Positions 44,647-52,553 of a stretch of DNA of 53,458 nt are shown here, piece by piece (the stretch's first letter is position 1; every line of letters starts with the position of its first letter). The stretch spans positions 1-53,458 of the forward strand of contig DATJFQ010000007.1 of assembly GCA_035495555.1 (NCBI GenBank), in the 5' to 3' direction. The notes beneath the pieces were generated by a model. It was given only the letters and a program-made list of their open reading frames with translations. It was not told the origin of the DNA and did no database searches. Made by a program: the position numbers and the translations under genes. Origin of the DNA: DATJFQ01 sp035495555 (GTDB lineage Bacteria; Acidobacteriota; Vicinamibacteria; Vicinamibacterales; 2-12-FULL-66-21).

Positions 44647-44659
44647 TTTGTATAACAAA
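44647..44659. promoter_or_regulatory. Dyad TTTGT-ATA-ACAAA upstream of padR (probable operator and -10)
   Basis: A 13-bp dyad 19 bases before the padR ATG. It includes TATAAC (44651-44656), a fair -10 element, so a bound repressor would cover the promoter. No matching -35 was recognised. Confidence 0.5.
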
Positions 44660-44678
44660 GGCGCGGTGCGCAGCGGCT

Positions 44679-45011
44679 ATGCCGAAAGGTGATTTCCTCG
44701 GGGAGTTCGAACTCTACGTGATGCTGGCGCTGGCGCGGCTCGGCGACGAAGCGTATGGCATCACGATCCGCCAGCAGATCGAAGCGCGGACGCGCCGCGG
44801 CGTCTCGATTGGGGCGGTCTACGCGACGCTCGCCCGTCTCGAAGACAAAGGAATGGTCCGGCACCAGATGTCGGCGCCGCTGCCGGTGCAGGGCGGCCGC
44901 GCGCGCAAATGCTTCGTGTTGACCGCCTCGGGTGAACGGGCGCTCGAGCACTCGACCGCGATGCTCTCGAGGATGATGCACGGCTGGAAACCGCGAACAG
45001 AGCCGCGATGA
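44679..45011 (+). CDS. PadR-family transcriptional regulator (second)
   Basis: 110 residues. FELYVMLALARLGDEAYGIT at the start, SIGAVYATLARLEDKGMV as recognition region, and a wing KCFVLTASGERAL. Its stop overlaps the ATG of the next ADOP permease by 4 bases, the standard pairing. It should sense an unknown small molecule and control that permease. Confidence 0.94.
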   Translation: MPKGDFLGEFELYVMLALARLGDEAYGITIRQQIEARTRRGVSIGAVYATLARLEDKGMVRHQMSAPLPVQGGRARKCFVLTASGERALEHSTAMLSRMMHGWKPRTEPR

Positions 45012-47782
45012 GCGCCAGACCTCCAATTGCGCCGCTCGCTCGGCGGTTGCTCGCGATCGCAGCGCCGCAGCGGCATCGCCACGCGATCCTGGACGACTAT
45101 GACGAGGAGACGGCCGCGCGCGCGGCGGCGACCGACGACGCCGAGGCGACGCGCTGGGCGCGGCGTCAGGTCGCGGAGTCCATTCCGCCGCTGCTCTTCG
45201 AGCGGGTGCGCCTGTCAGCAAGCGGGATGAGGAGGATGTCCATGGCCGTGGGACGAGGACTGCGCCGCGATATCGCGATTGCCGCCCGCCGGCTGCGGGC
45301 AGCGCCGGCGTTCACCGCGATTGCGATCGCCACGCTCGCGATCGGGATCGGCGGCAACATGGCCATTTTCACCCTCATCGATCGGATGCTCGTTCAGAAG
45401 CTCCCCGTACCTCGTCCCTCCGAGTTGTACCGCCTCGGCGATTCGGACGCGTGCTGCGTCAATACCGGCCTCGCCGGCTCGTACTCGCTCTTTTCGTACG
45501 AGCTGTATCGGCACCTGCGCGATTCGACGCCGGAGTTCGCGAACCTCGCCGCTTTTCAGGCGCACGCGCGGTCCATGACGATCGGTCGTCCCGGTTCGGA
45601 GGCGCCCGACGAAACGATCTACGCGTCTTTTGTGTCCGGCAATTATTTCCAGACGTTCGACGTGATGCCGGCTGCCGGCCGGTTGCTGCAGGTCGACGAT
45701 GACCGTCCAGGCGCATCGACGGTCGCGGTGCTGAGTTATCGCGCCTGGAACGAACGGTTCGATCGCACTCCAGCCATCGTCGGCGCGACCGTGACGGTGA
45801 ACGGCGTTCCCGCCACGATCGTGGGCATCGCGTCGCCGACGTTCTACGGCGAAACGATCCAACCCGATCCACCCGATCTGTGGGTGCCGCTCTCGACCGA
45901 ACCGCTCCTCCAGCCGGCCGCGCACCTGCTCACGACCAAGCCCGCGAACTGGTTGTACGTAATCGGGCGGGTCAGGACGGCCGTCTCGTTGCCGCCACTC
46001 GACGCGAAATTGACCGCCTCGCTCCAGCACTGGATTTCGGGGAACCTGGACCTCACGGCCGAGGAACGCCAGCAGATCCCACGACAGCACGTCACCGTCG
46101 TCTCGGCCGCGGGCGGGGTGCGTGTGTTCACGAATGAGATCGCACCCGGATTGCAGCTGCTTCAGGGAATCGCGGCTGCCGTTCTGCTGATTGCGTGTGC
46201 GAATCTTGCGAACCTGTTGTTGGCGCGCGGCATGGGACGCCGGACCGAAACCGCGGTCTGTGTTGCGCTCGGGGCGCCGCGCGTCCGGCTCGTCCGGCAG
46301 GCGCTCATCGAAAGCCTGCTGCTTGCCTGTGCCGGTGGTGCGATCGGATTGTGGATCGCCTTCGCAGGTGCCCGGGCGATCGTTGCGCTTGCCATGCGCG
46401 GTGCCACGCTGCCGGTGGATCCGTCACCGTCCGGCACCGTAATGGTCGTCGCATTGGCCATCTCGCTGGCCACCGGCGTCCTCTTTGGCATTGCCCCCGC
46501 AGTGCTCGGGTCGCGCACCGACCCGATCGAGGCGATGCGCGGCGTCGGCCGCGCGACCCCGGACCGGGGCGGACGTCTTCGCCGCGGTCTCGTTGCGCTG
46601 CAGATCGCCATCTCGCTCGTCCTCGTGACGTGCGCCGGACTGCTGGCCCGCACGCTCGTGAATCTGCAGGCGCAGGACTTCGGCTTTCAGCGCACGGCGC
46701 GGGTGTTGGCCGACCTCGCCCCCACCCTGCAGACCATCCCGCAAGATCGCCTGCCCGAGGTCTACACGCAGATCCAGGAACGGCTGCGCCGGATTCCCGG
46801 CATCCAGGATGCGGCGTTCTCGTTGTACAGCCCGATGTCCGGCGACAACTGGTCGTCGCTGATCTCCGTCGACGGTCACGGCACGAGCGAACGGCTGACC
46901 GCGTCGTGGAACCGGGTAAGCGCCGCCTATTTCGAAACGACCGGAACACCTGTCCTGCGGGGACGCGCGGTGACGGCAGCGGACACGCCGTCCTCGACGC
47001 CGGTCGCCGTGGTGTCGGCCACCTTCGCGCGGAAGTTTTTCGGCGGCGCCGACCCGATCGGACGCCGCATCGGCTTCGGATCCGATCCGTCGAATCGGAT
47101 CTTCCAGATTGTCGGAGTGGTCGGCGATGCGAAATACCAGGACGGCCGCCGCGCGCAGCCGCCCATGTTCTTTCTGCCCTTCCTGCAGCGTTCGCGCGCG
47201 GCGGGAGCCGCCGATTCGAACGGAAGCCTCGATCGTTCGCAATATCCCGCGACCATCGAACTCGTCGTGTCCACCAGCGCGCGCGATCTCGAAGCACAGA
47301 TTCGGCAGGCACTCGCGGAGGTGGACCGCCGGATTACCGTGAAGACGGTCCTCACGGTCGACGAGCAGATCGCGCGTCAGTTCACGGGCGACGCGCTGCT
47401 GGCGCGGTTGAGCGCCGCGTTCGGTGTCGTGGCGCTGCTGCTCGCCTGTCTCGGGTTGTACGGCGTCACGAGCTATGCCGTGTCGCGGCGCACGCGGGAG
47501 ATCGGTATCCGGATCGCCATCGGTGCGACGCGTGTCGAAGTCGTCCGCAGCGTGATTCGCGGCGCGCTCGGCCAACTCGCGGCCGGCCTGGCGATCGGCG
47601 TGCCGGCGGCGCTCGGGGTCGCGCGGCTGCTGCAATCGCAGTTATACGGGATCGGCATCTACGATCCGATGTCGTTCCTCGGCGCGCTCGTCCTGCTCGG
47701 AGCGTCAGCGGTCCTCGCGTCGTTCATCCCCGCGCGTCGGGCGTCCAGCCTGGATCCCATACGCGCGCTGCGCATCGACTAG
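45008..47782 (+). CDS. ADOP-type MacB/FtsX permease (PadR-coupled)
   Basis: 924 residues. N-terminal cytoplasmic head (about 1-85), TM1 after RRDIAIAARRLRAAPAFTAI, periplasmic MacB domain (to about 370), FtsX core ACANLANLLLARGMGRRTET, then the repeat of the same set in the second half ending with FtsX core GVTSYAVSRRTREIGIRIAI and C-terminal PARRASSLDPIRALRID. Both halves carry full periplasmic domains, as is usual for ADOP proteins. Cotranslated with PadR. No ATPase gene nearby. Confidence 0.96.
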   Translation: MSARPPIAPLARRLLAIAAPQRHRHAILDDYDEETAARAAATDDAEATRWARRQVAESIPPLLFERVRLSASGMRRMSMAVGRGLRRDIAIAARRLRAAPAFTAIAIATLAIGIGGNMAIFTLIDRMLVQKLPVPRPSELYRLGDSDACCVNTGLAGSYSLFSYELYRHLRDSTPEFANLAAFQAHARSMTIGRPGSEAPDETIYASFVSGNYFQTFDVMPAAGRLLQVDDDRPGASTVAVLSYRAWNERFDRTPAIVGATVTVNGVPATIVGIASPTFYGETIQPDPPDLWVPLSTEPLLQPAAHLLTTKPANWLYVIGRVRTAVSLPPLDAKLTASLQHWISGNLDLTAEERQQIPRQHVTVVSAAGGVRVFTNEIAPGLQLLQGIAAAVLLIACANLANLLLARGMGRRTETAVCVALGAPRVRLVRQALIESLLLACAGGAIGLWIAFAGARAIVALAMRGATLPVDPSPSGTVMVVALAISLATGVLFGIAPAVLGSRTDPIEAMRGVGRATPDRGGRLRRGLVALQIAISLVLVTCAGLLARTLVNLQAQDFGFQRTARVLADLAPTLQTIPQDRLPEVYTQIQERLRRIPGIQDAAFSLYSPMSGDNWSSLISVDGHGTSERLTASWNRVSAAYFETTGTPVLRGRAVTAADTPSSTPVAVVSATFARKFFGGADPIGRRIGFGSDPSNRIFQIVGVVGDAKYQDGRRAQPPMFFLPFLQRSRAAGAADSNGSLDRSQYPATIELVVSTSARDLEAQIRQALAEVDRRITVKTVLTVDEQIARQFTGDALLARLSAAFGVVALLLACLGLYGVTSYAVSRRTREIGIRIAIGATRVEVVRSVIRGALGQLAAGLAIGVPAALGVARLLQSQLYGIGIYDPMSFLGALVLLGASAVLASFIPARRASSLDPIRALRID

Positions 47783-47806
47783 GGCGTATTGGAGCTATCG
47801 ATCTTT

Positions 47807-47907
47807 AACTCCCAACTCCCAACTCCCAACTCCCAACTCCCAATTCCAACTTCCAACTCACAACTCCCAACTGGCCACTGGCTACTGGCTACTGGCTACT
47901 GGTACTG
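47807..47907. repeat. Heptanucleotide arrays (AACTCCC then TGGCTAC)
   Basis: 47807-47870 holds AACTCCC units with variants (AATTCC, AACTTCC, AACTCAC); 47871-47907 holds TGGCCAC and three exact TGGCTAC units, the heptamer also seen at 9971-10016. Located after the ADOP stop in a 235-base gap with no gene; the rest of the gap shows nothing recognisable apart from the protease leader. Confidence 0.95.
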
Positions 47908-48017
47908 CGCGCGTGCCGGGTCGCGTCTACACACGCGCCGACCCGCTGAACCCTGAGCGTCGTTGATCCGTATTTTCGAGCGAGCTGCCACCTGCCGGAG
48001 GGACAGGAGAACGCCCG

Positions 48018-48836
48018 ATGTTGACGTCCGCCGTCGTCCAGACCCCAGCCGTGCGGCGCATCAAGCGCTACGGATGGATTCCGGATCTTCCCGACCGCCG
48101 CGATCGACTGTTCACCGCGCCGCCCGACATCGTCCTGCCGCCGCGCGTCGATCTGCGCGAGAGCTGCCCGCCCGTTTACGACCAGGGCGAACTTGGAAGC
48201 TGCACCGCGCACGCGATCGCTGGCGCGGTTGAATTCATCATGCGGCGGCAGGGACTCGTGGACACGTTCACGCCGTCGCGGCTGTTCATCTATTACAACG
48301 AGCGCGTGATCGAGGGGACCGTCGACGAGGACGCCGGCGCGATGCTGCGCGACGGCATCAAGAGCGTCGCGCGGCTCGGCGCGCCGCACGAGCGCCTGTG
48401 GCCTTACGACATCGCGAACTTCCGCGAGAAGCCCGCATCTCCCGTCTATCGCGACGGGCTGCTCCACCAGGCCCTCCTCTACCGGCGCGTCGCGCAGACG
48501 CCGCACCAACTGCAGGCGTGTCTCGCTGCGGGGTTCCCGTTCGTATTCGGCTTCGCCGTGTACGAGAGCTTCGAAAGCGGGTCCGTCACCCGCACGGGCC
48601 GCGTACCGTTGCCCAGACCGCACGAAGCGCTGCTCGGCGGCCACGCTGTGCTCGCCGTCGGCTACGACGACACCGCCCAGGTCTTTTTCGTCCGCAACTC
48701 GTGGGGATCAGCGTGGGGCGATGAGGGCTACTGCACGATGCCTTACGGGTATCTTTGCGATCCGAACCTGAGCGACGACTTCTGGACGATCACGCTCGTC
48801 GAAGCGCCGCCTGCGGCGGCGGGTGCTTGGGGCTGA
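48018..48836 (+). CDS. Papain-family (C1A) cysteine protease-like protein without signal or propeptide
   Basis: 272 residues. All catalytic residues are present: oxyanion Gln56 and Cys62 in YDQGELGSCTAHAIAGAVE, His209 in LGGHAVLAVGYD, Asn227 in VRNSWGSAWGDEGY. There is no signal peptide and only about 40 residues before the domain, so no inhibitory propeptide of normal size. AGGAG at 48005-48009 supports the ATG. The final residues (APPAAAGAWG) are encoded by the first unit of the 54-bp array. Target unknown. Confidence 0.92.
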   Translation: MLTSAVVQTPAVRRIKRYGWIPDLPDRRDRLFTAPPDIVLPPRVDLRESCPPVYDQGELGSCTAHAIAGAVEFIMRRQGLVDTFTPSRLFIYYNERVIEGTVDEDAGAMLRDGIKSVARLGAPHERLWPYDIANFREKPASPVYRDGLLHQALLYRRVAQTPHQLQACLAAGFPFVFGFAVYESFESGSVTRTGRVPLPRPHEALLGGHAVLAVGYDDTAQVFFVRNSWGSAWGDEGYCTMPYGYLCDPNLSDDFWTITLVEAPPAAAGAWG

Positions 48837-49154
48837 GCGCCTCGGATGGAGGCTTGGGCGCCGCCTTCGGCGGCGGGTGCTTCGGGCTGGGCGCCTCGGA
48901 TGGGGGCTGCGGCGCCGCCTTCGGCGGCGGGTGCTTGGGGCTGAGTGCCTCGGATGGGGGCTTGGGCGCCGCCTTCGGCGGCGGGTGCTTCGGGCGGCGC
49001 GCCTCGGATGGGGGCTGGGGCGCCGCCTTCGGCGGCGGGTGCTTCGGGCCTGGGGGCCTCGGACGGGGGCTGGGCAGGCGGCGGCTTCGCCGCCGGGTGC
49101 TGGGGGCTCGGTGCCTCGGACGCCAGCCCCCAGCACCCGCCGGCGAAGCCGGCG
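48805..49154. repeat. 54-bp minisatellite with hairpin core
   Basis: Units begin CGCCGCC-TTC-GGCGGCG at 48805, 48859, 48913, 48967 and 49021, each 54 bases apart, followed by a diverged sixth unit from about 49079 that ends with CAGCACCCGCCGGCGAAGCC in inverted sense. The gap of about 340 bases between the protease and the next permease holds nothing else. 54 is a multiple of three, so all frames stay open across it and give spurious 18-residue peptide repeats. Related copies lie at 7004-7101. Confidence 0.95.
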
Positions 49155-49179
49155 TATGATCGCGTCGCGGGAATCCGCC

Positions 49180-51750
49180 ATGCCTGACATCGACTGGAAA
49201 GCAGCCGTCCGCGCCGCCTTCGGCGCGCGCACGCCCGCCGTCATGCCTCCGCCTTCGGGCGCATCCTCGCTCGCCTCGATGATCCAGGACGCGCGATACG
49301 CGCTCCGCCTGATGGGCCGCCAGCCGGCGCACACGTTCGTGGTCATCGCCACGATGGCGCTCGGGATCGCGGCAACCACGTTGCTCGGCAGCATTACCTA
49401 CGGCGTGCTGCTGAAGCCGCTGCCGTGGGCCGACGCGCCGCGCCTCGTGCGGCTCTACGAGACGCGACAGGGCAGCACGAGGCGTTTCCGGCCGATGATG
49501 ACCAACGGCACCTATCGCGCCTGGCGTGAGGGCGCTCGCACGCTCGACGGGCTGGCCGCATGGGACGCAAGGCAGGTGGCGGTCCCGGACCGCCCTGGCG
49601 CATCGCGGATCACTGTCTGTGACGTCACGCCGTCGCTCTTCCCGCTGCTGCAGGCCGCGCCGGTACGCGGCCGCGCCTTCGTCGATGGAGAAGAAGAACC
49701 CGGACGGCCGCCGATCGTGATCCTGTCGTACGGCCTCTGGCAGCAACAGTTCGGCGGCCGTCCCGACGTCATCGGCGCACGCATCCGCTTCGATACCACG
49801 ACCTACACCGTCGTCGGCGTGATGCCTGCGTCTTTTGCGTTCCCGGATCGCGAAACGCGAGCGTGGCTGCCGTTCTACATCGAGCCGCCCACTACCCCCG
49901 ACAAAGCCGGCGTGAGCATCTCGATGTTCCAGGCGCTCGGACGGCTCCGGCCCGGTGCGACGGCGCCGCAGGCGGCGGCCGAAGGCACCGCGCTCGGACG
50001 CGCCGCCATCCCGGCAGCACCGCACGAACGAGTCGTCGCGATCGCTGTCTTCGGGAGCGATGGTCCCGTTGACGTCACGGTCGTGCCCATGCTGCAGGCG
50101 CTCACGGGCGACGTCAGACCGGCTCTCCTGATTCTGCTGGCGGCCGTTGCGCTGCTGCTCACCGTCGCGATCGCCAACGTGGCCAGCCTGCAGCTCGCGC
50201 GCGCGACGGCGCGCCGCCGCGAGCTTGCGCTGCGATCCGCGCTGGGCGCCGGTCGAGGACGACTCGTGCGTCAGACGCTTGTCGAAAACCTCGTGCTCGG
50301 GCTCTTCGCGGGCGGCGGCGGACTCGCACTCGCCGCGCTGCTGCATCGCGCACTGCCGTCGGTCCTTCCGGCGAACTTCCCGCGCCTGGACGACGTCGCG
50401 TTCGACTGGCGCATTTTGGCCTTTGCAGCCGCCCTCTCGATCCTCGCCGGACTTGGCTGCGCAGTGCTGCCTGCACTGCACATCGCGCGATCCGACATCG
50501 CGCCTGCGCTTGGCGAGGATGCCCTCGCGCCGGTGGGCGGAGGCTTCCGCGCCAAAACCGCTCGCGCACGCGCCGTGATCCTCGCGGGCCAGATGGCCAT
50601 GGCGTGCGTGCTGCTCGTCGGCGCCGTGCTGCTCGTGCGCAGCTTCGTCGATTTGATGAACGCCGAGCTCGGCTACGACCCGTCGAACGTCCTCACCGCG
50701 CGGGTGATTCTGACCGATGGCGAGTACTCGCCGGAGCGTCGGTTCGCCGTGCTCGACGACCTCGTCCAGCGGCTCTCGGGCACGCCCGGCGTCACGCACG
50801 TCGCCTACTCCAACTCCTTGCCGTTTGTGGGCGGCGAAGCGCTTTCATCGTTTCCGCTCAAACGCCGCGACGGCAGCATCGTCCAGGTGCAGACCGGCGT
50901 TCAGAGTGTGAGCCCCGACTACTTTGCCGCAATGGGACAGCGCATCGTCGATGGGCGCGGGTTCTCACCCGACGATGCCTCGCGCGATGTGCCGGTCGCG
51001 ATCGTCAACCGGGAGTTCTCGCGGAAGTATCTGGAAGGTCAGGCGCTCGGGTGGACCCTGCCGTCCGCCTCGAAGCCCGGCGTGAGACCGTCAGGGCGGC
51101 CGATCGTCGGCATCGTCGAGGACGCCGTCCGCCGCAGCGTAACCGATACGCCGCAGCCGGAAATTTATGGAACGCCGCGGCGCTCCGGCGACGGCGCTGG
51201 GCGCATTCTGGACAGCGACATCAATCTCATCGTGCGCACGTCGGCGGATCCGCGGGAACTCGTGCCCGTCCTTCGCGGCATCGTTCAGGCCGCCGCGCCA
51301 ACCGCCCCGCTCGAATCCATCATGACGATGCGGGATCGCGTCGCGGGTAGTCTGGCGAATCCGAGGCTCTACGCCGTCGTTCTCGCGACGTTCGCGGGGT
51401 TTGCCCTGCTGATTGCCGCCGTCGGGCTCTTCGGCGTGCTGTCCTACACGGTCGCGCTCCGGCGGCGCGAAATCGGCGTGCGGTCGGCGCTCGGCGCGAC
51501 CGGCCGCGATATCGTCATCCTCGTCGCGACGCAATCGCTCGTCATCGTTGCCGCCGGAATCGCGGTTGGCCTCCTCGCCTCGGCATGGGCGACTCGCCTG
51601 CTCGGAACCTTACTGTATGGCGTGACGACCCACGACGCCGTGAGCTTTGCGCTCGTCGCCGCCGTCCTGTTTGCCGCTGCCGCCGTGGCGACGATCGTCC
51701 CCGCGCGCCGCGCAGCTTATGTGGATCCTGCCAAGGTGCTGAGGGGATAA
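49180..51750 (+). CDS. ADOP-type MacB/FtsX permease (no PadR partner)
   Basis: 856 residues from the ATG at 49180; an ATG at 49156 is also in frame. The N-terminal head is short (MPDIDWKAAVRAAFGARTP) before MIQDARYALRLMGRQPAHTF and TM1. First periplasmic domain (VVGVMPASFAFPDRE), FtsX core NVASLQLARATARRRELALR, second half from about 460, and the end GVLSYTVALRRREIGVRSAL ... PARRAAYVDPAKVLRG. No regulator or ATPase adjoins it; it follows a minisatellite. Substrate unknown. Confidence 0.94.
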   Translation: MPDIDWKAAVRAAFGARTPAVMPPPSGASSLASMIQDARYALRLMGRQPAHTFVVIATMALGIAATTLLGSITYGVLLKPLPWADAPRLVRLYETRQGSTRRFRPMMTNGTYRAWREGARTLDGLAAWDARQVAVPDRPGASRITVCDVTPSLFPLLQAAPVRGRAFVDGEEEPGRPPIVILSYGLWQQQFGGRPDVIGARIRFDTTTYTVVGVMPASFAFPDRETRAWLPFYIEPPTTPDKAGVSISMFQALGRLRPGATAPQAAAEGTALGRAAIPAAPHERVVAIAVFGSDGPVDVTVVPMLQALTGDVRPALLILLAAVALLLTVAIANVASLQLARATARRRELALRSALGAGRGRLVRQTLVENLVLGLFAGGGGLALAALLHRALPSVLPANFPRLDDVAFDWRILAFAAALSILAGLGCAVLPALHIARSDIAPALGEDALAPVGGGFRAKTARARAVILAGQMAMACVLLVGAVLLVRSFVDLMNAELGYDPSNVLTARVILTDGEYSPERRFAVLDDLVQRLSGTPGVTHVAYSNSLPFVGGEALSSFPLKRRDGSIVQVQTGVQSVSPDYFAAMGQRIVDGRGFSPDDASRDVPVAIVNREFSRKYLEGQALGWTLPSASKPGVRPSGRPIVGIVEDAVRRSVTDTPQPEIYGTPRRSGDGAGRILDSDINLIVRTSADPRELVPVLRGIVQAAAPTAPLESIMTMRDRVAGSLANPRLYAVVLATFAGFALLIAAVGLFGVLSYTVALRRREIGVRSALGATGRDIVILVATQSLVIVAAGIAVGLLASAWATRLLGTLLYGVTTHDAVSFALVAAVLFAAAAVATIVPARRAAYVDPAKVLRG

Positions 51751-51751
51751 G

Positions 51752-51791
51752 AATTCCCAATTCCCAACTCGGCCGCTGAGCGGTATCAGCG
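51752..51791. terminator. Heptamer units plus small hairpin between convergent genes
   Basis: AATTCCC, AATTCCC, AACTCGG (51752-51772) follow the permease stop, then CGCTGA (51774-51779) pairs with TCAGCG (51786-51791). It is placed to separate the convergent permease and SGNH genes; there is no T-run, so termination is inferred. Confidence 0.5.
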
Positions 51792-52553
51792 AAGAGCGCG
51801 CCGGATAGCGGCCTCTGCTAAAGGCCCCATGATCGCGTAGCCCGCAGCAGTTGGGTGCAAGTCGTCGCGGGTCAGCTCTTCTTTCATCACGCCCTTGTCG
51901 TCCAGCATCGCCGAGAAGTAATCGAGGTAAACGTCGCCGTGCTCGGCGGCGTACTTCTGCATCCACTCATTGAGCGCGCGGATGCGGGCCATGGGGCGCA
52001 CGGTCGTCTGAGGCGTCCCGGTGGGGCTGGTGTGATACGCGCTCGTGGGCGTGATGCTCGCCAGCACGACCTTGACCCCGTGCGCGTGCGCGAGTTCCGA
52101 CATCGACGCCAGATTCCCCTCGATCTCTTCGTCTGTCATCGGGCCCGTGTTGCCGGCAATATCGTTGGTCCCCGCAAGGATGACCACCACTTGTGGGTCG
52201 AGCGCAATGACATCCGGTTGGAACCGCACGAGCATCTGCGGGGTCGTCTGGCCGCTGATGCCGCGGTCGATGTAGCGGGGATTCGCGAAGAAATCGCCAA
52301 ACTGCGGCTGCTGCCAGGAGTCCGTGATCGAATCCCCCATGAAGACGACCCTGGGCGCGGCGGAGGAACGCGGCAGCGTTCGATTGGCGTCGCGATAGCG
52401 CGCGAGCTGCGCCCAGTCTCGCAATCTCGCGTCGTTGCGCATCATCGCCTGGAGCGCCGCCGCCATCTGAGGACAGGACCCATCCGCCGGCGGCTGCGAC
52501 GGCGCCTGGCCGAACAGGGTGATCAACAGGCTCGCGATCACTGCCGGGTTCAT
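51786..52553 (-). CDS. Exported SGNH/GDSL hydrolase
   Basis: 255 residues. Short signal peptide, then block I VVFMGDSITDSW (Ser75), block II RGISGQTTPQMLVRF, block III VVILAGTNDIAGN and block V DDLHPTAAGY with the catalytic Asp and His. Family members remove acetyl or other ester groups from glycans or lipids. The start overlaps the stop of the GH47 gene by 4 bases (52550-52553), so it is probably an accessory esterase for the same glycan. Confidence 0.93.
   Translation of the reverse strand: MNPAVIASLLITLFGQAPSQPPADGSCPQMAAALQAMMRNDARLRDWAQLARYRDANRTLPRSSAAPRVVFMGDSITDSWQQPQFGDFFANPRYIDRGISGQTTPQMLVRFQPDVIALDPQVVVILAGTNDIAGNTGPMTDEEIEGNLASMSELAHAHGVKVVLASITPTSAYHTSPTGTPQTTVRPMARIRALNEWMQKYAAEHGDVYLDYFSAMLDDKGVMKEELTRDDLHPTAAGYAIMGPLAEAAIRRALR

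Noticed and set aside
42780..45221. 813-codon form of PntB
   Set aside because: The upstream extension is antisense or off-frame to pntAB, padR and a permease; the ATG at 44195 fits the family start and overlap.
48805..49154. CRISPR-like array
   Set aside because: Units are tandem with no unique spacers and no cas genes are nearby.
48790..50799. 669-codon minus-strand frame with 18-residue Pro/Lys/Ala repeats
   Set aside because: The repeats are the 54-bp array read backwards and the rest is antisense to the ADOP permease.
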